Below are positions 1 through 4,469 of a stretch of 5,053 nt of DNA, in pieces. Position numbers and translations under genes: made by a program. The DNA is from an uncultured Collinsella sp. (GTDB taxonomy: Bacteria > Actinomycetota > Coriobacteriia > Coriobacteriales > Coriobacteriaceae). Positions within the stretch are counted from its first letter, which is position 1; each line of letters starts with the position of its first letter. The notes under the pieces are model-generated. The model saw only the letters and a list, made by a program, of their open reading frames with translations, made no database searches and was not told the DNA's origin. Location: contig USMR01000095.1 of NCBI GenBank assembly GCA_900555815.1, forward strand, positions 1 to 5,053, in the 5' to 3' direction.

Positions 1-40
1 CATTATGACCGCATTCTTGCGGGCTGATTATGTGAAGGGC

Positions 41-68
41 TAGACGCGAATAAAAAATTCGGTATAAT
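41..68 (+). promoter_or_regulatory. Probable sigma-70-type promoter of the tRNA-Ser pair
   Basis: A consensus -10 box TATAAT lies at 63-68. A weaker -35 match, TAGACG (4 of 6 to TTGACA), lies at 41-46, giving a 16-nt spacer that contains an A-rich stretch. Transcription would start near 75, about 9 nt before the first tRNA base, which suits a tRNA precursor with a short leader. The perfect -10 and its position are seen directly; use of this -35 is inferred. Confidence 0.7.
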
Positions 69-83
69 ACTTTTTCGCTTATT

Positions 84-174
84 GGAGGGCTGTCCGAGTG
101 GCCGAAGGAGCACGATTGGAAATCGTGTAGGCGTCAAAAGCGTCTCCAGGGTTCAAATCCCTGACTCTCCGCCA
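84..174 (+). tRNA. tRNA-Ser (anticodon GGA)
   Basis: Class II tRNA of 91 nt with an encoded CCA end (172-174). The acceptor is GGAGGGC at 84-90 paired with 164-170; the last pair (C90-A164) is a mismatch and one pair is G-T. The D-arm carries the usual class II GAGTGGCCGAAGGA sequence. The anticodon stem CACGA/TCGTG (111-115/123-127) closes the loop TTGGAAA, so the anticodon at 118-120 is GGA, reading UCC and UCU. A long variable arm (about 128-146), typical of serine tRNAs, precedes the T-arm CAGGG-TTCAAAT-CCCTG (147-163). It is the first transcribed gene after the promoter at 41-68 and shares the strand with a second serine tRNA 48 nt downstream. Confidence 0.96.
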
Positions 175-182
175 GTTAATTC

Positions 183-213
183 CAAAGCAGGCCTTCGAGC
201 CTGCTTTGTTTTT
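183..213 (+). terminator. Hairpin with T-tract between the two tRNA-Ser genes
   Basis: A perfect 10-bp stem, CAAAGCAGGC (183-192) with GCCTGCTTTG (199-208), closes a six-base loop CTTCGA and is followed by a run of five T (209-213). This is the form of a rho-independent terminator. The second tRNA begins only 9 nt after the T-run and has no recognisable -10 of its own, so some read-through or use as a processing stem is likely. Confidence 0.8.
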
Positions 214-222
214 ACCCCACGC

Positions 223-313
223 GGAGGGGTGGCAGAGTGGTTGAATGCGGCGGTCTCGAAAACCGTTTGGCCTGTATAAGGTCACGAGGGTTCGAATCCC
301 TCCTCCTCCGCCA
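223..313 (+). tRNA. tRNA-Ser (anticodon CGA)
   Basis: Class II tRNA of 91 nt with encoded CCA (311-313). The acceptor GGAGGGG (223-229) pairs fully with CTCCTCC (303-309), counting one G-T. The D-loop contains GTGGTTGAA. The anticodon loop CTCGAAA (255-261) puts CGA at 257-259, reading UCG. A long variable arm separates the anticodon and T arms, as in serine tRNAs. The T-arm is GAGGG-TTCGAAT-CCCTC (286-302). The last 25 nt before the final A (288-312) recur exactly, inverted, at 378-402. No convincing promoter fits in the short gap before this gene, so it is probably co-transcribed with tRNA-Ser(GGA). Confidence 0.96.
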
Positions 314-402
314 TTTTGGTTGAGAAAGCTCCCGGGAATGGGAGCTTTTTTGTTTTGAGTCCCCAACAAGCAAACACGGCGGAGGAGGAGGGATTCGAAC
401 CC
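288..402. repeat. 25-bp perfect inverted repeat of a tRNA-Ser 3' end
   Basis: The T-arm and acceptor of tRNA-Ser(CGA), bases 288-312 (GGGTTCGAATCCC then TCCTCCTCCGCC), recur without mismatch as the reverse complement at 378-402. The arms are 65 nt apart and enclose the tRNA terminator. The copy does not continue into CCA: the minus strand reads GCCG where the real tRNA reads GCCA. A transcript reading through the terminator could pair these arms over 25 bp. The copy may be a tRNA remnant, part of the structured element at 378-516, or a relic of integration into a tRNA gene. The sequence does not decide among these. Confidence 0.9.
325..356 (+). terminator. Rho-independent terminator of the tRNA-Ser pair
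   Basis: A 9-bp perfect stem AAAGCTCCC (325-333) with GGGAGCTTT (340-348), loop GGGAAT, is followed by TTTGTTTT (349-356). It lies 12 nt after the CCA of tRNA-Ser(CGA), the expected place for the end of the tRNA transcript. Confidence 0.88.
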
Positions 403-516
403 GCCAGGGCCCGGAGCGTAAAGAAAACGCGCCCGTGGCGCGTTTTTAGCGCAGCGCGGTCGGCGCAAGCCGACCGGATAAATTTTGAGCGGAGCTCAAA
501 ATTTGGACATCCCTCC
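378..516 (-). other. tRNA-Ser-like element with arms replaced by hairpins
   Basis: Read on the minus strand, this 139-nt block opens with GGAGGGATGTCC (516-505), which matches 11 of 12 bases of the 5' end of tRNA-Ser(GGA) at 84-95, including the TG at tRNA positions 8-9. It closes with GCGGG-TTCGAAT-CCCTC plus CTCCTCCG and CC, a near-perfect tRNA-Ser T-arm and acceptor strand (one T-stem mismatch, C-T). The two ends can pair as AGGAGGGAT/ATCCCTCCT (386-394 with 509-517). Between them there is no recognisable D, anticodon or variable arm; three perfect hairpins occupy that space (separate entry). No anticodon can be assigned, CCA is not encoded, and no clear promoter precedes position 516 on that strand. 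It could be a degenerate tRNA-Ser, a small mobile or REP-like repeat with tRNA-derived ends, or a structured RNA. The structure is seen; any function is unknown. Confidence 0.6.
424..504. repeat. Array of three consecutive perfect hairpins
   Basis: Three adjacent perfect palindromes are visible. A: AAAACGCGCC/GGCGCGTTTT, 424-433 with 437-446, 10 bp, 3-nt loop CGT. B: CGGTCGGC/GCCGACCG, 457-464 with 469-476, 8 bp, loop GCAA on the plus strand, which is a GNRA tetraloop. C: AAATTTTGAGC/GCTCAAAATTT, 480-490 with 494-504, 11 bp, 3-nt loop GGA. Hairpin A has flanking T/A runs on both strands and could act as a terminator in either direction. B and C lack a T-tract outside the stem. The spacers are only 10 and 3 nt. 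Such tandem stems fit an intergenic repeat or the core of a structured RNA better than a single terminator. Confidence 0.75.
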
Positions 517-682
517 TATTCGACCACGCCCCCATCGCGTTCAGCATCAACCCGGATCCCCAAACATGGAACCTATGACCGTACCCAGTCCCGACCGTTT
601 GCCGAGCAATAGGGTCGCAATCGGCGCCGAACATGTACTATGTACGGGCATTGTCTAAACCCGTAACTCAAAGGACCCCATC
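517..682. other. Spacer between the tRNA-like element and the TRIC-like gene
   Basis: No credible coding region is seen here; open frames across it are only overlaps with the tRNA-like block. The visible items are a direct repeat GACCGT at 577-582 and 593-598 (16-nt period), a small dyad GTAC-TAT-GTAC at 635-645, and the SD sequence of the next gene at 670-675. The stretch should contain the promoter of the TRIC-like gene, but no convincing -35/-10 pair can be picked by eye. Confidence 0.5.
670..675 (+). promoter_or_regulatory. Ribosome binding site that fixes a TTG start
   Basis: AAAGGA at 670-675 lies 7 nt before a TTG at 683. The first ATG of the frame, at 701, has no purine-rich SD sequence at a suitable distance. 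This supports TTG as the real initiation codon of the downstream gene. Confidence 0.75.
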
Positions 683-1372
683 TTGCCCGTTGCCGCCGCT
701 ATGATCGTTACCGCACACGCCTCGGATGCCATGGTTGCCATCCCGTTTTGGCTCGAGATGTTCGCCGTCGTCGCGGCATCGATCTCGGGCGTGTTGGTCG
801 CACGCGAGCACAAACTCGACCTGGTGGGCGCCGTCGCGCTCGCCGTGGTCTGTGGACTGGGCGGCGGTCTTTTGCGCGATATGACGCTGCAGGTGGGCAA
901 CGTCTACATCCTCAACCAACCGATGGCGCTCCCGCTCTCCATCGCCACCGCGGCCATCATCTACATCTTCCCGGCAATCGTCGACAAGCCCGAAAAGCTC
1001 ATTCCCCTGCTCGATATCATCTCGGTGGGTATTTATGCGGCAACCGGCGCAGACAAGGCGCTGGTCTACGGCTTTGCGCCGGCGGTGTGCATCATGATGG
1101 GCTTTTTTACCGCGGTGGGCGGCGGCATGCTGCGAGATGGTTTTATGGGTGTGGTGCCGGGTATCTTCCAGCGCACCAACTTCTATGCCATCGCGGCCAT
1201 CGCCGGATCGGCAAGCTATGTTTGCCTTGTCATGAGCGGCTTGGTCAGCAATGTCGTCGTACTGGTCGTTTGCGTCGTGGTGACCATGGGACTACGCTGG
1301 CTGTCGCTGCGCTTTGATATCAAAAGCCCCACCGAGGATGACATCGCACGCTTTTTGCACCGCAAAAAGTAG
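683..1372 (+). CDS. TRIC/UPF0126 family channel or small-solute transporter
   Basis: The 229-aa product is a polytopic membrane protein of the bacterial TRIC-type family (UPF0126, Pfam Gly_transporter; E. coli YicG and YadS are relatives). The family is built from two repeated three-helix units, each with a GGGxxRD signature. Both are present: GGGLLRD at residues 60-66 and GGGMLRD at 146-152. About seven hydrophobic segments follow an acidic, histidine-containing N-terminus, and the protein ends in a short basic tail (LHRKK). Length is normal for the family. Members conduct monovalent cations as trimers or have been linked to glycine uptake, so the substrate here cannot be stated. The TTG start is chosen because AAAGGA precedes it by 7 nt; an ATG start at 701 would lose six residues and no helix. 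The gene ends 106 nt before the next one on the same strand and shows no functional tie to it. Confidence 0.9.
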   Translation: MPVAAAMIVTAHASDAMVAIPFWLEMFAVVAASISGVLVAREHKLDLVGAVALAVVCGLGGGLLRDMTLQVGNVYILNQPMALPLSIATAAIIYIFPAIVDKPEKLIPLLDIISVGIYAATGADKALVYGFAPAVCIMMGFFTAVGGGMLRDGFMGVVPGIFQRTNFYAIAAIAGSASYVCLVMSGLVSNVVVLVVCVVVTMGLRWLSLRFDIKSPTEDDIARFLHRKK

Positions 1373-1466
1373 GTGGCGCGGGCTCATCCTTCGAAATGCA
1401 ACCGAGAGGTTCTTTTAGAGCGCCCACGCGTTGGGTACCCTGTTAGGTGCATGTCGAGCATCTGAC

Positions 1467-1472
1467 GAAGGA
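1467..1472 (+). promoter_or_regulatory. Ribosome binding site deciding the ATG at 1479
   Basis: GAAGGA at 1467-1472 is 6 nt before ATG 1479. A longer frame could begin at TTG 1431, but that codon has no SD and would put 16 extra residues before an otherwise normal signal peptide. The ATG is therefore preferred. Confidence 0.8.
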
Positions 1473-1478
1473 TTCACT

Positions 1479-2624
1479 ATGCCCTGTAATCAATTCCCGT
1501 CGACCCAGCGCCGTAAAGCGTGGGGCCGCATCACGATCTTATTCGCGCTCATCGCTCTAGCGGTCACCGCGCTTCCCACGGCGTCGTTCGCCGGCACGGA
1601 CACCGCAGGCAACGTACTTGCGACCGACAATGACGCCAATTCGTCCGGCGTCGAAGGTGACCTGTACTGGGCAGGTCAGGCCCTCAACTTGGACGATGCG
1701 TCCATCGGCCGCGACATAATTGCAGCAGGCGAGAGCCTCTCCATCCGCGACTGCACGGTGGGCGGCGCCGTCCGCTTGGCGGCACGCACTATCGATATCG
1801 CCAAGACCACGGTTGATGGCAGCGTCACGGTCGTCGGTCAGCACGTTGTGCTCAATTCCGACAGCACCGCCAACTGTTTTTACGCGATAGGCGAGACGGT
1901 TGCCCTGCGCGGCTCTACCAAGTCGGAAGCGCTTGCAGGCGACACGGTGACCATCGATGGCACCGTCGAGGGCGATGTCGAGGTTTGGGCCGACAAGCTC
2001 ATCCTGGGCAAGAACGCCCACATCACCGGCACCGTGAACGCGCACGTCTCCGAGGACCCCGAGCGTGCCGCAGGAGCCGAGGTAGGCGCGCTCAAGATCG
2101 ACCGCACCGAGAACGAGGATACTTCCACCGTTAACGATGTCATCGGCGGTATCGTCGCCGCGGCACTCTCGACCTGCTTTGTCGCTCTGCTGCTCGAGCT
2201 CGTCTTTCCGCGCGCGACCGCCAGCGCCGCCGGCATGCTCCACCAGCGCCCCATGCCCCTGTGGGTGAGCGGTCTTCTGGGCACGATTGCTATCGTCCCC
2301 GCCGTCCTACTGCTAATTATCTCTATCGCTGGTCTGTCGCTTGCCGGAGCCCTCTTGTGCGGCGTTATCGGCATCGCGTTGGTGTCGAGTGCCTTTGCGG
2401 GGTGCGCGATCTCCCGCATGGTCGGACACAACCAAAACCGCTACGCCATGGCAGCCGTGGGCGGCGTAATCGCAGGCGCCCTCACGGGGCTTCCCCTCGT
2501 AGGTGACTTCATCAGCGGCGTAGCCTTTGTCTTTATGCTCGGCTACGTTATCCAGATCATCTGGCGCAACGCCCACCTCAAGTCGCAGCAGCCGGCTAAC
2601 ATGCCAGGACTCCCCACCGCTTAG
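1479..2624 (+). CDS. Bactofilin-like beta-solenoid protein with membrane domain
   Basis: The 381-aa product begins with a basic stretch (QRRKAWGR), a hydrophobic core and ALPTASFA, a probable signal peptide cleaved near residue 38, though it might remain as an anchor. Residues about 58-190 are short turns with recurring G-D/G-x-V spacing (VEGDLYWAGQALNL, IGRDIIAAGESLSI, VDGSVTVVGQHVVL, VEGDVEVWADKLIL). This is the pattern of a bactofilin-type right-handed beta-solenoid (polymer-forming cytoskeletal family). A charged linker (residues about 192-218) leads to about five hydrophobic segments at 221-243, 261-282, 286-308, 322-342 and 343-362, and a short polar tail. Proteins with this architecture are usually annotated as polymer-forming or hypothetical; a role in envelope organisation is inference. 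If the signal peptide acts, the solenoid lies outside the membrane, unlike cytosolic bactofilins. Two solenoid cysteines (residues 92 and 133) are present. A strong terminator follows, so this is the last gene of its transcript. Confidence 0.8.
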   Translation: MPCNQFPSTQRRKAWGRITILFALIALAVTALPTASFAGTDTAGNVLATDNDANSSGVEGDLYWAGQALNLDDASIGRDIIAAGESLSIRDCTVGGAVRLAARTIDIAKTTVDGSVTVVGQHVVLNSDSTANCFYAIGETVALRGSTKSEALAGDTVTIDGTVEGDVEVWADKLILGKNAHITGTVNAHVSEDPERAAGAEVGALKIDRTENEDTSTVNDVIGGIVAAALSTCFVALLLELVFPRATASAAGMLHQRPMPLWVSGLLGTIAIVPAVLLLIISIAGLSLAGALLCGVIGIALVSSAFAGCAISRMVGHNQNRYAMAAVGGVIAGALTGLPLVGDFISGVAFVFMLGYVIQIIWRNAHLKSQQPANMPGLPTA

Positions 2625-2670
2625 CCACCAACCACCACAAAGGTGCCAGGTTACTTTGCACCAACAAACG

Positions 2671-2714
2671 AAGCGGGGCACTCGGTCATGTCGACCGGGT
2701 GCCCCGCTTTTCTT
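2671..2714 (+). terminator. Strong intrinsic terminator between convergent genes
   Basis: A 17-bp stem pairs 2671-2687 with 2693-2709. It has one T-G pair, a core of AAGCGGGGCAC against GTGCCCCGCTT, a five-base loop ATGTC, and a tail TTCTT after the stem. It closes the bactofilin-like transcript. On the opposite strand the hairpin is followed by CGTTTGTT, a poorer T-tract, so it may also stop the leftward pilin transcript, which ends at 2817 and has no other evident terminator in the spacer. Confidence 0.88.
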
Positions 2715-2816
2715 GGAGGGTTCTCTAGTAACTTTTTCAAAACCAATGATCATCAGGTCGGTAGGCCTGTGCGTCACTCGCTACGGAGGCAGTACGCCAT
2801 TGAGCAAGAAGGGCAA

Positions 2817-4469
2817 TTATTTTTCACGGCGACCTCCTCCCCGCTTGATGACGAGCGCGACAACAATAGCCGCCACTCCGATGGCAGCCAAAACCGCCAC
2901 CAGTACCAACGTTCTATCTCCCGTCGAGGGCATAAAGCCTCGACCTGCTTCTTTGCTTGGGGTGTTGAGCACCGACAGCTCAATCGAACCCGTCCTGGCA
3001 TCGGCGGTATCAACCCGCAGAGGGTTTTCGGCCGATACGGTCACCTTGGGCTTCGCGGTCGCCACTTGTTTAACGTCCAGACCCTCAGCCGTAACCGTCA
3101 CCGTACGCTTGCCCTCAAAGGCGGTGTAGCCCTTGGGTGCCGCGATTTCCTCGACGGTATAGACACCCGCGTCCACACCGCTCAATTCCACATGGCCATC
3201 CGCGTCCGTGGTGATGCACGCGTCGGCATCCGTCGACCACGAGCCGTCAGTCGTTAGGATGCGACCGCGGTCGTCGATGATGCGCAGTTTGGCGCCCGCG
3301 AGCGGTTTATCGTCCGAGCTTGAGCGCTTGATCAGACTGAGTCCCCAGGTGTAGGCGCACGCGTCATCGCTCGACGTGCGGGTGAATCCGGCGTCACCGG
3401 ACTGGTCGGCGAGGGGAGAGCGCGGGTAGCGCAGGTAGACCTCGTTGGGGTTGCCCTTCGCAATGCCGTGGTTGCATGCGCTGTTGAGCGGCGCGTTGTA
3501 CACGGCGACCACGCGGGCGCCCGCGGTAAAGGCGTCGGCCCCGCCGAGCGCGGCGATGAGGTCGCCGGTGCGCACGGTGAAGGTCTTACCGTCGGCCGCT
3601 ACCTTGGTTGCGCACTGGGCCGTGATGTCGGTCCAGCCCTTCGCGGGCTCGGAGCCGGCGCGCCCGTCCTTACCGGTCGAGACGGCGTCGAAACCGCCGT
3701 CCGCGCCCGCCGCCGCGTACACGCGCATGCTCGCGGCCACCTTGGAGGGGTCGAGCCCCGCGCCCATGGTGTCGACGAACCGCACCGTATAGGTGTCGTA
3801 GGCCGTTAGCCCTGCCGGAACCGTGGCCGAGAGGCGCCAGTACAGGTCGTCGGCGACCGTGGCGTCGGCGGCCTTCTGCCAGACGGCGGTGCCGTCCTCC
3901 AGCACATGCTTGGCGACCTTGGGGGTCGCGGCCTTGGGCTTGACGGTGACGGCGCCGCCGCCCACCAGGGCCATGATCGGCACGGTGCCGGCCTCGTCCT
4001 GGTCGATGGCGTCGTCGTCGGCGACGATGAGCCAGTAGCCACAGGGCAGCTCGGCCGCCATACCCGCGTTGAGGGGAACAGAAGCGGCACCTGCATTGCA
4101 AATCGCACAGGCGAGCCTTGCCGCCAGAGCGGTCGACATATGTCCGTCGGCATTCAGCCACTCGGCAGCCTCTTGCGCCGTCGATGCCGAGCTATCAAAC
4201 CCCGCATCATAAAGAACGGGAAGGACAGCCTGACGAGCTGCATCGCTCGCCCACGCCAAGTCCGTCGCGACCTTTTGATCGGAGCCGGCTTTATCGGTAA
4301 CAGTTGCCGAAAAGAGCTGGTATGCATCGTATTGCGTCGCGACGTCGCCGCCAATCGTGATGGCTCCGGCATCGGCAGCACGGGCCGTCTCGGGCGACAC
4401 TGCAAAAGCGAGGATAGTCGTCATGGCCACCATCATGACGGTCAACAAGCGGCGGTGCAGTTTACTCAC
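2817..4469 (-). CDS. Sortase-anchored isopeptide pilin/adhesin, MPSTG signal
   Basis: From the GTG at 4469 the product is 550 aa. The signal peptide is basic (SKLHRR) with a hydrophobic core and probable cleavage after ARA near residue 31. The N-terminal domain ends in LPCGYWLIVADD and VTVKPK (174-179), which resembles the pilin motif VxVYPK with Lys in place of Tyr; Lys179 would be the inter-subunit linking residue. Next comes a D2-type isopeptide domain (KHV at about 187, then YTVRFVDTMGAGLDPS at 227-242). A CnaB domain (about 377-490) carries the E-box YTVEEIAAPKGY (437-448, Glu441). The C-terminus has MPSTG (513-517), a membrane helix (520-541) and a basic tail. Length suits a backbone or shaft pilin such as Corynebacterium SpaA or Actinomyces FimA. 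GTG 4469 has a GAG core 9 nt upstream and overlaps the previous stop by 8 nt; ATG 4478, three codons earlier, is an alternative but lacks SD spacing. Seven cysteines are unusual. Confidence 0.86.
   Translation of the reverse strand: MSKLHRRLLTVMMVAMTTILAFAVSPETARAADAGAITIGGDVATQYDAYQLFSATVTDKAGSDQKVATDLAWASDAARQAVLPVLYDAGFDSSASTAQEAAEWLNADGHMSTALAARLACAICNAGAASVPLNAGMAAELPCGYWLIVADDDAIDQDEAGTVPIMALVGGGAVTVKPKAATPKVAKHVLEDGTAVWQKAADATVADDLYWRLSATVPAGLTAYDTYTVRFVDTMGAGLDPSKVAASMRVYAAAGADGGFDAVSTGKDGRAGSEPAKGWTDITAQCATKVAADGKTFTVRTGDLIAALGGADAFTAGARVVAVYNAPLNSACNHGIAKGNPNEVYLRYPRSPLADQSGDAGFTRTSSDDACAYTWGLSLIKRSSSDDKPLAGAKLRIIDDRGRILTTDGSWSTDADACITTDADGHVELSGVDAGVYTVEEIAAPKGYTAFEGKRTVTVTAEGLDVKQVATAKPKVTVSAENPLRVDTADARTGSIELSVLNTPSKEAGRGFMPSTGDRTLVLVAVLAAIGVAAIVVALVIKRGGGRREK

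Noticed and set aside
378..504. CRISPR-like or clustered repeat array
   Set aside because: The stems differ in sequence and there are no regularly spaced identical repeats with spacers.
79..634. Open frames on both strands through the tRNA region, up to 129 codons
   Set aside because: They run through tRNA genes, terminators and palindromes, have no SD or domain-like sequence, and encode arginine- and proline-rich text typical of antisense frames.
636..641. TACTAT as a -10 box for the TRIC-like gene
   Set aside because: No -35-like hexamer is found 16-18 nt upstream (613-618 is GGTCGC); left as an unassigned possibility.
748..1317. 189-codon plus-strand frame inside the TRIC-like gene
   Set aside because: It is an out-of-frame shadow with Arg/His/Gly-rich translation, while the overlapping frame carries the two GGGxxRD signatures and clean membrane helices.
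1393..1420. Possible terminator after the TRIC-like gene (AACC-GAGA-GGTT then CTTTT)
   Set aside because: The stem is only 4 bp, too weak to call.
1557..2431. Minus-strand frames of 228 and 183 codons opposite the bactofilin-like gene
   Set aside because: No recognisable domain or SD; they mirror the codon bias of the real gene on the opposite strand.
2642..2662. Small dyad GGTGC...GCACC before the terminator
   Set aside because: Five base pairs around an 11-nt loop is within chance expectation; it could be part of a genomic repeat, but that needs a genome-wide count.
2527..3257. Plus-strand frames of 200 and 204 codons spanning the terminator and the 3' end of the pilin gene
   Set aside because: They cross the strong terminator at 2671-2714 and translate to low-complexity text; the opposite strand has a full pilin C-terminus with a sorting signal.
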